Translations under genes and position numbers: made by a program | The notes under the pieces: generated by a model | The model's database searches: none | The model's input: the letters and a program-made list of their open reading frames with translations, nothing else | What the model was told of the DNA's origin: nothing | Part shown: positions 1 to 7,962 of the stretch, piece by piece | Layout: the number at the start of each line of letters is the position of its first letter | Numbering within the stretch: the first letter of the stretch is position 1 | NCBI GenBank assembly: GCA_007693335.1 | Contig: REDU01000101.1 | Location: 1 to 34,420 of the forward strand | Length of the DNA stretch: 34,420 bases | Direction: 5' to 3' | Source of the DNA: Ilumatobacter sp. | GTDB lineage: Bacteria; Actinomycetota; Acidimicrobiia; Acidimicrobiales; Ilumatobacteraceae

Positions 1-1
1 T

Positions 2-805
2 CCGGTCCGACCACTCGTGGAGGCCGCCGAGCGCACGGCGGCCGGTCACCGCGACGATCCCGACGACCGCGACGACCGCGACGACCTCGACCGGTGGAGC
101 CGCGACGAGTACGGGCACCTGGCCCGCGAGTTGCACCGCTACGACGAGATGCTGGCCGACGACGACGCCCGGCTGGACGACGAGCGACGGGCACTCGACG
201 AGCTGTTCCTGGCCGTGCTCCCCGCCCGCGTCATCGACGCCGTGCGGAGTGGCGATCTCGAGATGGGCGACCTGGTCGACACCGCCACGGTGATCGCCGT
301 GGGCCTCGATGGTGCCACCGACGCCAACGACGATCCCTGGTCGAACGAGCGCTTCACCGCCGTGGCCGCCGACCTCGAGCAGCTGGCCGCCCGTCACCAC
401 GTCGAGCGAGTGTGGGCGTCGGCCGACCGTCACCTCTACGTGGCCGGCCTGGGTCTCGACCACCACGGATGCGACGAGGCCATCCGGTTCCTGGTGGACG
501 CCCGTGAGATCCTGACCGAGCACCTCCCCGACAGCGGCATCTCCGTCAGGGCCGCCGTGGCCGCCGGCACCGTCACCACCGGGGTGGTGGGCGGCGAGCA
601 GCTCGCGTTCGGGATGTGGGGCGAGCCGACCCGACTCGCCCTCGCGATGGCGGCCGTGAGCGACCCCGGCCAGGTGCTGGTGCACGAGTCGGTGAGCAGG
701 CGGCTGGAGGTGGCCGGGGTGCTCGACGGTGTCCGGGTCCGCGTCGACCTGGGCGACGGACCGATCGAGGTCGACCAACTGCGCGAACGCGCACCGACCA
801 CGTGA
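2..805 (+). CDS. Degenerate class III adenylate/guanylate cyclase-like protein, 5' partial
   Basis: The reading frame is open to the left edge, so the N-terminus is probably outside the window; the first start codon inside it is GTG at 17. The protein opens with an Asp/Arg low-complexity stretch (repeated gacgaccgc units near 60-90), then a helical segment rich in charged residues, then a region resembling the class III nucleotidyl cyclase domain: LFLAVLPARVID matches the usual linker into the domain, and AAGTVTTGVVGG followed by FGMWGEPTRLALAM matches the late cyclase motifs. The first metal-binding aspartate (usual A-D-I-V-G-F-T) appears replaced in VGLDGAT, and the late asparagine/arginine helix reads TRLALAM. 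Catalysis is therefore doubtful; it may be a regulatory pseudo-cyclase. The family assignment is inference from these motifs. Confidence 0.6.
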   Translation, partial: PVRPLVEAAERTAAGHRDDPDDRDDRDDLDRWSRDEYGHLARELHRYDEMLADDDARLDDERRALDELFLAVLPARVIDAVRSGDLEMGDLVDTATVIAVGLDGATDANDDPWSNERFTAVAADLEQLAARHHVERVWASADRHLYVAGLGLDHHGCDEAIRFLVDAREILTEHLPDSGISVRAAVAAGTVTTGVVGGEQLAFGMWGEPTRLALAMAAVSDPGQVLVHESVSRRLEVAGVLDGVRVRVDLGDGPIEVDQLRERAPTT

Positions 806-863
806 GCGATACCGGGGCCGATGGAGACCGCGCTCCGGCTCCCGGTCGGGGCCACGGCCTCAC

Positions 864-869
864 TACGGT
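864..869 (+). promoter_or_regulatory. -10 hexamer TACGGT of a leaderless promoter
   Basis: TACGGT fits TANNNT and ends 7 bases before the ATG at 877, so transcription would start at or beside the start codon. No Shine-Dalgarno sequence is visible before that ATG. No convincing -35 was found. Confidence 0.5.
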
Positions 870-876
870 TCAGGTC

Positions 877-2133
877 ATGACGAGTGTCGATGAGTTCCGT
901 GCCGAAGTGACCGAGTTCCTCGAGGCCAACGCCGAGCGCAAGGAGGCCGAGAAGAAGTTCGTGTGGGGCGAGGGCTCCGACAAGGTGGCGATGTTCGAAG
1001 AGCGCGACCGCGACGCCGAGCTCGTCATGCTGAAGGAATCCTGCACCTGGCGCGCCAAGCGCTTCGACGCCGGTCTCGGATGGATCACCGGCCCCACCGA
1101 GTTCGGTGGTCGCGAGCTGTCGAGCGCCCACCAGCGCGTGTACGACTCGCTCGAGGCGAAGTACCGCGTGCCGAACCAGGGGTTCTTCACGATCGGTCTC
1201 GGCATGGTGGCCCCGACGATCCTCGCCCACGGCAGCGACGAGGCCAAGGAGCAGTACCTGGAGGCGATGTACCGCGCCGACATCGTCGGATGTCAGCTGT
1301 TCTCCGAACCCGGCGCCGGCAGCGATCTGGCGAGCCTCCAGATGAAGGCCGAGCGCGATGGCGACGAGTGGGTGCTGACCGGCCAGAAGGTGTGGACCTC
1401 CGGCGCCCACTACTCCGACATCGGCGAGGTGATCGCCCGCACCGATCCGGGCCTCCCCAAGCACAAGGGCCTCACCGGGTTCATCGTCGACATGCGGGCG
1501 CCCGGCGTCGAGATCCGCCCGCTGCGCCAGATGACCGGCGGCGCCAGCTTCAACGAGGTGTTCTTCACCGAGGTGAAGGTGCCCGACAGCCACCGTCTCG
1601 GCGAGGTCAACAACGGCTGGAACGTGGCGCTCACCACGCTGATGAACGAGCGGGCGGCCATCGGTGCCGGCGGGGGTGGCGGCGGCGGCCAGCTGCTCAC
1701 CCGGGTGATCGAGATGGTCCGGGCGTTCGGGCTCAGCCAGGACCCGCTGGTGCGTCAGGGGCTCGCCGACCTCATCATCAGCAGCAAGGTGCAGGCGTAC
1801 AACAACCAGCGGGCCATGGACAAGATCCGCAAGGGCGAGCTGCCCGGACCCGAGATGAGCGGCGCCAAGCTCGCCGGCACCCAGAACATGTTGAAGATGG
1901 GCGACTTCGTCTCCAAGGTGCTCGGACCCAAGATGGTGGCCGACTCCGGCGAGTGGGGCACCTACGCCTGGAGCCAGCTCGTGGTCGGCACGCCCGGCGC
2001 CCGCATCGCCGGCGGCAGCGACGAGGTCATGCGCAACATCATCGGCGAGCGGGTTCTCGGTCTCCCGAAGGACCCGGGCATCGACTCGAAGTCCCCCTTC
2101 AACGAGCTCAAGACCGGCACCCAGAAGACCTGA
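877..2133 (+). CDS. Acyl-CoA dehydrogenase
   Basis: A 418-residue flavoenzyme of the acyl-CoA dehydrogenase family, which oxidises acyl-CoA thioesters to enoyl-CoA with FAD and passes electrons to ETF. Visible hallmarks are the FAD/substrate signature LFSEPGAGSDLA (about 141-152), the beta-domain stretch LTGQKVWTSGAHYSD (167-181) and the C-terminal RNIIGERVLGLP. The usual Glu-Gly-Thr before that end reads Gly-Gly-Ser, so the catalytic base is probably Glu258 in LMNERAAIG, the position used in isovaleryl- and long-chain-type enzymes. A run of seven glycines follows at about 265-271, which is odd in a helical domain. ATG 877 is chosen because a leaderless -10 precedes it; upstream codons in frame overlap the previous gene. 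Substrate chain length cannot be read from the sequence. Confidence 0.93.
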   Translation: MTSVDEFRAEVTEFLEANAERKEAEKKFVWGEGSDKVAMFEERDRDAELVMLKESCTWRAKRFDAGLGWITGPTEFGGRELSSAHQRVYDSLEAKYRVPNQGFFTIGLGMVAPTILAHGSDEAKEQYLEAMYRADIVGCQLFSEPGAGSDLASLQMKAERDGDEWVLTGQKVWTSGAHYSDIGEVIARTDPGLPKHKGLTGFIVDMRAPGVEIRPLRQMTGGASFNEVFFTEVKVPDSHRLGEVNNGWNVALTTLMNERAAIGAGGGGGGGQLLTRVIEMVRAFGLSQDPLVRQGLADLIISSKVQAYNNQRAMDKIRKGELPGPEMSGAKLAGTQNMLKMGDFVSKVLGPKMVADSGEWGTYAWSQLVVGTPGARIAGGSDEVMRNIIGERVLGLPKDPGIDSKSPFNELKTGTQKT

Positions 2134-2150
2134 CCCCACCACCCCCTCCC

Positions 2151-2200
2151 AACTGTCCGCGGGAACCTGGCAGAACCGCCTCACCACCGCAGACAGTTCG
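2151..2200. repeat. Family I interspersed repeat, copy 1 (50 bases)
   Basis: Runs from AACTGTCCGCG to AGACAGTTCG, with AACTGTC and GACAGTT as perfect 7-base inverted ends. It is a diverged copy of the two elements at 6960 and 7024. It sits between convergent genes, so its inverted ends could act in transcript termination. Confidence 0.75.
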
Positions 2201-2208
2201 GAGCGACG

Positions 2209-3378
2209 TCAGGGGTTTGCGCGCTTCGTCAGGGCCTGAGCCAACACCTCGGGGAACTGATCGGGGGTGCACGCCATCACGGTGGCGCCCAGCGCGACGA
2301 GGTCGGCGGCCGCGAGGTGGTCGTGCGCCGGTGCACCCTCGTCGCTCAGCGCCAGCAGGCACAGCACCGACGCCCCGTCGCGCACGAGACCACCCACGTG
2401 GCCGCGCATGGCGCCGGCGTCGCCGCCCTCGAACAGATCGCTGATGAGCACCACCACCGTGTCGGGCGGTCGGGTCACGAGACGGCGGCAGTACGCGAGC
2501 GCGCGGGCGATGTCGGTGCCGCCGCCGAGCTGCACCCCGAACAGCACGTCGACCGGATCGGCCAGCACCGGGGTGAGGTCGGTGACCGCGGTGTCGAACG
2601 CGACCAGGTGCGTGCGCAGCGACGGGAGCCGGGCCAGCACGGCGGCGAACAGCGACGCGTACACCACACTGTCGGCCATCGAGCCGGACTGGTCGACGGC
2701 GATCACGATGTCCTTCGCCAGGCTGCGCTGCCGGCGACCGTGGCCGACCAGCTTCTCGGGAACCAACGTCTGGTGTTCGGGGATCCAGTGACGCAGGTTG
2801 GCCCGGATCGTGTGCGGCCAGTCGATGTCGGCGGGTCGCGGTCGGCGCTGACGGGCGGAGCGGGCCAACGCGCCGTGCACGGCCTCTCGGGTCCGGTCGT
2901 CGAGACGACGTTCGAGGTCGGCCAGCACTCGGGCGATCACCTGGCGGGCGGTGGCCCGCGTCTCGTCGGGCAGCACCCGGTTGAGCTCGACCAGCAGCGT
3001 GACGAGGTGGAGGTCGGGCTCGACCGAATCGAGCAGCTCGGGCTCGAGCAGGAGCTGACGCAGGTCGTAGCGCTCGATGGCATCGCGTTGCAGCACCTGC
3101 ACCACCGGGGTCGGGAAGTAGCGCCGGATGTCGCCCAGCCACCGGGCCACCGCCGGAGCGGAACGACCGAGGCCTCCTCGGCGGCCGGCGCCGCGGCCAC
3201 GGGTGGACCGCTCGCTCCCGACCGGACCGGCCAGGTCGTAGATGGCGCCGAGTGCGGCGTCGATGCGCACATCGTCACCCGACAGCGCGGCACCCGTACC
3301 GTCGGCCTCGCCCCCGCCCAGCACCATCCGCCACCGGCGCAGCCGCTCGGTCTCCGAGACGCGGATGACCTCAGCCAT
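2209..3378 (-). CDS. VWA domain protein, MoxR-associated (CoxE-like)
   Basis: A 389-residue cytoplasmic protein with a C-terminal von Willebrand factor A domain. The metal-ion-dependent adhesion site is intact: D-Q-S-G-S at 229-233, the threonine in GGGTDI (Thr288) and the aspartate in LISDLFEGG (Asp314). The N-terminal 200 residues are helical, with a Gly/Arg-rich linker near 58-72. VWA proteins of this kind work with MoxR AAA ATPases as chaperones that insert metals or remodel target complexes. Its start overlaps the stop of the DUF5682-like gene by 8 bases, so the two are translationally coupled, and MoxR lies just upstream. It is the last gene of the minus-strand cluster. The target of the module is unknown. 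Confidence 0.88.
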   Translation of the reverse strand: MAEVIRVSETERLRRWRMVLGGGEADGTGAALSGDDVRIDAALGAIYDLAGPVGSERSTRGRGAGRRGGLGRSAPAVARWLGDIRRYFPTPVVQVLQRDAIERYDLRQLLLEPELLDSVEPDLHLVTLLVELNRVLPDETRATARQVIARVLADLERRLDDRTREAVHGALARSARQRRPRPADIDWPHTIRANLRHWIPEHQTLVPEKLVGHGRRQRSLAKDIVIAVDQSGSMADSVVYASLFAAVLARLPSLRTHLVAFDTAVTDLTPVLADPVDVLFGVQLGGGTDIARALAYCRRLVTRPPDTVVVLISDLFEGGDAGAMRGHVGGLVRDGASVLCLLALSDEGAPAHDHLAAADLVALGATVMACTPDQFPEVLAQALTKRANP

Positions 3379-5737
3379 CGCCGTGACCTCGGGAGTCGGC
3401 CGCGACCTCTGACGCGGCTCCTGCAGCGACGGGTTCGGCGAGGCCCAACATGGCGCGCACGGTCGACACGGTCAGCAGCGCCCGCTCCGGATCCACACCG
3501 TGGCCGAACGTGGCCTGCCGAGAGGTGCCCCGACCGGCCACGAGCTGGCCGAGCTGACGCCGTTCGGCCGCCTCGAACGCGCCGAACGTGCGGCGCAGCA
3601 GTGGCGCCACGTCGGTGAACGCATCGGGGGTGAGCGACGACACCCACCGGTCGACCAGCTCGCGCAGCGCCACGTCGTGCACGAGCACCGTGCCGCTGCC
3701 GGCCAGGAAACCCTCGACGAAGCGGGCGCCGACGGCCGGTGGTGTGCCGCCCGACAGGGCCCGCCCGAGCCGTTGACCCACCTCGTCCGCTCCGCCCTGA
3801 CCATCACGACCACCACGACCACCACGACCATCACGACCGGCGTGACCGCCGTCGTGGAGGAGGCGGGTCGCGCGACCTTGCACCAGGCCGTGCACGGGCC
3901 CACCCGGATCGGCGAGCCGTTCGAGCACCGCGACCACGTCGGTGGAGCGGGCGGGATGGTCCACGAGGGCGAGCGCCGCCTGCAGCCCGCTGAGACGCTC
4001 GATCATGAGCGCGGCCGCATCGTCGTCGAGCGAGCGGCATGCGGGCACCACCCCGGCCAACACGCGCACCACCAATCCGTCGAACACCTCCCGCAGGGCG
4101 CGGGCGTCGGTGGCACGCACGTCGCCGTAGCGCATCGACCGGGCCAACGGCACCATGGCATCCATCAGCCCGCCGAGATCGGGATCGTCGGCAGCCCGAG
4201 ACGACAGCTCGGCCACGACCGGTGCCACCGCGTCGGGCAGTTCGGCCAGCAGCGCCGCATCGACCAGCGCCGCCAACATGCCCAGACCCGTGGCCGAGAG
4301 CGACCGCTCGACCAGCCGGGCCGTCGCGGCCCGCTCGAGCGTGGTGCCGTAGCCCGACAGCTCGACCAGCCGTACCGACAGCTCCGGTTCCCAGCGCACC
4401 CGCCAGGTCTCTCGGAACGTGCCGCTGGATCCCCGACCCTCCTCGAGCGACCCCCACGGCAGTCCGAGCGCATCGAGCCGGTGCAGCAGGTGCGAGCGGG
4501 CGAGACCGTTCGGGGTGCGGAGGTCGAGCTCGATCACCTTCGGCTCGTCGGCCACCTTCAGGCGCAACCGCCGCTGCTGGGCGGTGAGGTCGCGGGCCAG
4601 GGGCACCTGCGGCGCGCCGTCGGGCACGGAACCGATCGCATGACCCACCACCAGCCGGTCACGCACGAGGGGGAGGCCGCCCATCACTGCATCGGCGGCG
4701 TCGAGCACCTCGTCGAGGCCGGCGCGGGGTCGGCCACGCAGCACGGCCAGGGAGTCGGCGAGGCGGGTGGCCGACACGAGATGGTCGGGTGACGCCGACA
4801 GGCCGGCACCCCGCAGCACGTGGGCCGCATCGACCACGAAGCGGGCGACGCCGTCGGGACCGGGATGGCGGAACACGTGGTCGTACCAGCCGGGACTGCG
4901 CACCCCGGCGCCGTAGCCGGCCGCCGCGAGGCGACGATGCGTCCACGGCACCCAGCTCGTGCCGACCTTCACCTTCGGCAACCCCCGCAGGATCGACGCG
5001 TCGGCCGTCGCGCTGTACGTGGCGCCGTCGATGTCGAGCGCCGGGACGTGCCACGCGCCGCAGACGACCACGATCGACGGGGCGGTGTCGGTTGCCGGCT
5101 CGGAGCCGCCGTTCTTCACGACATCACGCACCGCTGTGCGGATCGCCCGCCGCATGTGCGCCTCGCGTCGAGCCTCGTTCGCCGATGGCGAGGTGCCGTG
5201 GCGCACGGCCGCCATCGCCTCGGCCACGGCATCGAACGCCGGGAGCCCGTCGCCGCGGTGCTCGACCACGTCGTCCCACCACCGCTCGGCATCGGGCTCA
5301 CCCGCCGCAGCGGCCAGCTCGGCGAGCGGATCGACCGGGGCGGTGGGATCGTCGAACAGCTCGTCGGCATCCGGGCCGGTGGCCAAGGTGACGGAATGGG
5401 GGAGGTCGATCGCTCGCACCTCGACGTCGTGGGCGTTGGCCCATTCCACCGCCTGCCACTCGGGACTGAACGACGCGAACGGCGAGAAGACCGCTCGCCG
5501 CGGACGATCGGCCACATGACCGAGCAGCGCGACGGGCGGGATCAACTCGGGATGACCGATCCACCCGAAGGCGGCCGTGGCGTCGGCCGGAGCCTCCACC
5601 AGCACCATGGCCGGCCGCAGCTCGTCGAGGGCGCGCAGCACCGAGCGTGCCGACCCGGGTCCGTGGTGGCGGATGCCGAGCAGGTGCACCGTGGGCCGGT
5701 GCACCGTGGGCCGGGCGACGACGGTACCGGTGCTCAT
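3371..5737 (-). CDS. DUF5682-like protein, possible TraB/EreA-type hydrolase fold
   Basis: A 788-residue protein lying between MoxR and the VWA gene. I recognise it as DUF5682-like from context and N-terminal sequence. The first 240 residues carry the motifs GIRHHGPGS (21-29), VLVEAP (45-50), RAIDLPHS (108-115), REAHMRRAI (191-199) and VVVCGAWHVPAL (223-234). Their order and spacing resemble the TraB/TIKI/erythromycin-esterase group of putative metal-dependent hydrolases (early His, Glu, a late G-x-x-H); this is my inference. The rest is helical, with a Gly/Asp/Arg-rich linker encoded by the short repeats around 3790-3840. ATG 5737 is preferred because the conserved VHLLGIRHHG follows soon after it and it sits 32 bases after the MoxR stop. 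No strong ribosome-binding site is seen. Function is not known. Confidence 0.82.
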   Translation of the reverse strand: MSTGTVVARPTVHRPTVHLLGIRHHGPGSARSVLRALDELRPAMVLVEAPADATAAFGWIGHPELIPPVALLGHVADRPRRAVFSPFASFSPEWQAVEWANAHDVEVRAIDLPHSVTLATGPDADELFDDPTAPVDPLAELAAAAGEPDAERWWDDVVEHRGDGLPAFDAVAEAMAAVRHGTSPSANEARREAHMRRAIRTAVRDVVKNGGSEPATDTAPSIVVVCGAWHVPALDIDGATYSATADASILRGLPKVKVGTSWVPWTHRRLAAAGYGAGVRSPGWYDHVFRHPGPDGVARFVVDAAHVLRGAGLSASPDHLVSATRLADSLAVLRGRPRAGLDEVLDAADAVMGGLPLVRDRLVVGHAIGSVPDGAPQVPLARDLTAQQRRLRLKVADEPKVIELDLRTPNGLARSHLLHRLDALGLPWGSLEEGRGSSGTFRETWRVRWEPELSVRLVELSGYGTTLERAATARLVERSLSATGLGMLAALVDAALLAELPDAVAPVVAELSSRAADDPDLGGLMDAMVPLARSMRYGDVRATDARALREVFDGLVVRVLAGVVPACRSLDDDAAALMIERLSGLQAALALVDHPARSTDVVAVLERLADPGGPVHGLVQGRATRLLHDGGHAGRDGRGGRGGRDGQGGADEVGQRLGRALSGGTPPAVGARFVEGFLAGSGTVLVHDVALRELVDRWVSSLTPDAFTDVAPLLRRTFGAFEAAERRQLGQLVAGRGTSRQATFGHGVDPERALLTVSTVRAMLGLAEPVAAGAASEVAADSRGHGDG

Positions 5738-5769
5738 GGGGCGTCGGCCGTGCCGGTGATCATGTGGCG

Positions 5770-6888
5770 TCAGCCCAGTTCGCGGCAGGCCTCGTAGAAG
5801 TCGTCCCATCCGTCGCGCGTGCGCACCACGCCCTCGAGGTACTCGCGCCACGCGACGTCGTCGTGCACGGGGTCGCGCACCACTGCACCCACGATGCCGG
5901 CCGCCACATCGTCGGCTCGCAGCTCGCCGTCGCCGAAGTGGGCGGCCAGCGACATGCCGTTGGCCAACACCGAGATGGCCTCGGCCGTCGACAACGTTCC
6001 TGAGGGGACCTTCAGACTCGTGCCACCGTCGAGCGTTGCACCAGAGCGGAGCTCGCGGAAGATGGTGACCACGCGTCGGATCTCGTCGGCGGCGGCCGGT
6101 ACCTCGGGGAACGAGAGCGCCTCGCCCAGCTCGGCCACCCGCTGTGACACGATGCGCATCTCTTCCTCGGGTGTCTCGGGCAGTGGCAGCACCACGGTGT
6201 TGAACCGGCGGCGGAGTGCGCTCGAGATCTCGTTGATGCCGCGGTCGCGATCGTTGGCGGTGGCGATGAGGTTGAAGCCGCGCACCGCCGCCACCTCGGT
6301 GTCGAGCTCGGGCACCGGGAGCGACTTCTCCGACAGCACCGACACCAGCGCATCCTGCACGTCGGATGGCATGCGGGTGAGCTCCTCGACGCGGGCGATG
6401 GCGCCGGTGCGCATGGCCCGGAAGACCGGCGACGGCACCAGGGCGGCCTCCGACGGACCCTCGGCGATGAGGCGGGCGTAGTTCCAGCCGTAGCGCAGCG
6501 ACTCCTCGGTGGTGCCCGACGTGCCCTGCACCAGCAACGTGGAGTTCCCGCTGATGGCGGCCGCCAGGTGCTCGCTCATCCAGGTCTTGGCGGTGCCCGG
6601 CACGCCGAGCAGCAGTAGCGCCCGATCGGTGGCGAGCGTGGCCACGGCCACCTCGACCAGGCGTCGTTTGCCGACGTACTTGGGGAGCACCACCGTGCCG
6701 TCGGCCAGCTCACCACCGAGCAGATAGGTCACCACCGCCCACGGCGACAACCGCCAGTTGGGCGGTCGCGGTCGATCGTCGTGCTGGGCGAGCGCGGTGA
6801 GTTCGTGGGCGTACTGCACCTCGGCGTGCGGCCGCAGCACATCGGCCACCGGCAGCACGGCGGAGATCGCGGCGGGCTCGGTCGTCAC
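5770..6888 (-). CDS. MoxR-type AAA+ ATPase
   Basis: A 372-residue AAA+ ATPase of the MoxR group, expected to act as a hexameric chaperone with the VWA protein two genes downstream. Walker A is LLGVPGTAKTWM (94-104, Lys101). Sensor 1 is LIATANDRDRG (Asn212) and an arginine-rich SALRRRFN follows at 223-230. The Walker B position reads AIARVEELTRM, so the usual Asp-Glu is Val-Glu: the metal-coordinating aspartate is missing but the catalytic glutamate remains. The start is taken as GTG 6888 because TAGCGT lies 7 bases upstream, giving a leaderless promoter; ATG 6906 in the same frame is the alternative and would add six residues. It probably begins the second transcript of the cluster, followed by the DUF5682-like and VWA genes. 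Confidence 0.88.
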   Translation of the reverse strand: MTTEPAAISAVLPVADVLRPHAEVQYAHELTALAQHDDRPRPPNWRLSPWAVVTYLLGGELADGTVVLPKYVGKRRLVEVAVATLATDRALLLLGVPGTAKTWMSEHLAAAISGNSTLLVQGTSGTTEESLRYGWNYARLIAEGPSEAALVPSPVFRAMRTGAIARVEELTRMPSDVQDALVSVLSEKSLPVPELDTEVAAVRGFNLIATANDRDRGINEISSALRRRFNTVVLPLPETPEEEMRIVSQRVAELGEALSFPEVPAAADEIRRVVTIFRELRSGATLDGGTSLKVPSGTLSTAEAISVLANGMSLAAHFGDGELRADDVAAGIVGAVVRDPVHDDVAWREYLEGVVRTRDGWDDFYEACRELG

Positions 6889-6895
6889 GACCCCG

Positions 6896-6901
6896 ACGCT
6901 A
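6896..6901 (-). promoter_or_regulatory. -10 hexamer TAGCGT before the MoxR gene
   Basis: On the minus strand TAGCGT ends 7 bases before GTG 6888. If it is used, ATG 6906 cannot be the start, since it would lie upstream of the transcript. Confidence 0.45.
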
Positions 6902-6959
6902 CCCATCCCCTGTGACACCCGGGCTCCGGTCACCCCCGGGCCACTCCACCACCCCACCG

Positions 6960-7009
6960 AACCGTCCGCGCCAACCCGGCAGTTCCACCCGATCACCACA
7001 GACAGTTCG
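6960..7009. repeat. Family I interspersed repeat, copy 2 (50 bases)
   Basis: Begins AACCGTCCGCG and ends AGACAGTTCG. It differs from copy 3 at only a few bases, mainly in the middle. The ends GAACCGTC and GACAGTTC are inverted repeats with one mismatch. Confidence 0.8.
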
Positions 7010-7023
7010 AGCGCAGCCCGCCG

Positions 7024-7073
7024 AACCGTCCGCGCCGAACCCGCACTTCCACCCGATCACCACAGACAGTTCG
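7024..7073. repeat. Family I interspersed repeat, copy 3 (50 bases)
   Basis: A direct repeat of copy 2 with a 64-base period, separated by 14 bases. Together they fill the gap between the end of the DUF5691-like gene and the MoxR promoter. Confidence 0.8.
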
Positions 7074-7077
7074 GCGG

Positions 7078-7962
7078 TCAGGCGAGGGTGGTGTGGAGGC
7101 GGGTGCGGGCCCGGACCAGATCGGCCAGGACGTGGGCGAGGCCCGACGACGGCGACGACGGGTCCACGGCGGCGAGACCTTCGGCGGCGACGGGCAGCAC
7201 CTCGACGCGGCATCGGGCGAACAGGTGCACGAGCACGGGACGGTGCGAGGCACCGAACCGACCCTCGTGGAACCCGGGCAGGAGACGACGGGAGAAGGTG
7301 AGCGCGTCGGCGGCGAGCAGCGGTTCGAGGTCCGGGGGCACCACGAGCGGCGGGAGCGACAGCACCTCGGCGTCGGACGGTGTGGCGCGGTCGACGCGCC
7401 GACCACCGCCACTCCCGCCACCAGCCACACCCCCGGTGCGCAGCGATGGGAGGTGGTCGAGCACCCACTCGGCCACGGGTCCTGCCGCCCGCACCACCCG
7501 GGCCCGACGCACCGGATCACGGCCGGAGTCGGCCAGGAGGGCGACCGTGACGTCGGCCGGCAACCGCCATCCACGGTGCAGCACCGTCAGTACCCACTCG
7601 TCCACCAGCACCGGCCAGTGATCGGTGAGGTCGCGCCACGTGGTCACGGCCTCCGGCGGGCAGATCGGCCGTGGGTCGTGCGCCGGCGGTGCCAGACGGT
7701 CGGCGGGAGGACCGGGGAGGAACGCCGCCCGACGCACCGCCGCGCAGGTGGCCACGTCGGCCAGCATCCGCGCCGACGGCTCGTGCCGCACGGCGTCGGT
7801 CACCACGTCGCCCACCGGGCCGACGAGCGGCGACGGTGGATCGCGACGATCGGTGCCGAGCAGCGCCACGGTCAGCAGTTCCTGCCAGTGCGCGTCGAGT
7901 TCGCTCACGGGCATCCCCCCGGCTGTCTCTGCGGCCTGACGGCTCGACACCGACCCGTTCAT
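7078..7962 (-). CDS. DUF5691-like protein
   Basis: A 294-residue protein that I identify as DUF5691-like mainly from its pairing with the SWIM protein and its N-terminal ELLTVALLGTDRR, where such proteins typically start. It is helix-rich and Arg/Leu/Ala-rich, with a Gly/Ser linker (GGVAGGGSGGG) in the middle and no recognisable catalytic motif, signal peptide or membrane segment. The ATG at 7962 overlaps the SWIM gene stop as ATGA, so the two are translationally coupled. Longer in-frame starts upstream lie inside the SWIM gene and are unlikely. Family members recur beside SWIM, MoxR and VWA genes. The function is unknown. Confidence 0.78.
   Translation of the reverse strand: MNGSVSSRQAAETAGGMPVSELDAHWQELLTVALLGTDRRDPPSPLVGPVGDVVTDAVRHEPSARMLADVATCAAVRRAAFLPGPPADRLAPPAHDPRPICPPEAVTTWRDLTDHWPVLVDEWVLTVLHRGWRLPADVTVALLADSGRDPVRRARVVRAAGPVAEWVLDHLPSLRTGGVAGGGSGGGRRVDRATPSDAEVLSLPPLVVPPDLEPLLAADALTFSRRLLPGFHEGRFGASHRPVLVHLFARCRVEVLPVAAEGLAAVDPSSPSSGLAHVLADLVRARTRLHTTLA

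Noticed and set aside
436..2187. A 583-codon open frame on the minus strand opposite the acyl-CoA dehydrogenase gene
   Set aside because: It mirrors the real gene's codon pattern in GC-rich DNA, has low-complexity His/Gly/Val/Leu content and no recognisable motif.
3790..3840. Repeated accaccacg units in the DUF5682-like gene as a His-rich plus-strand peptide
   Set aside because: On the coding strand they encode a Gly/Arg/Asp linker of the larger protein; the His-rich plus-strand frame has no gene context.
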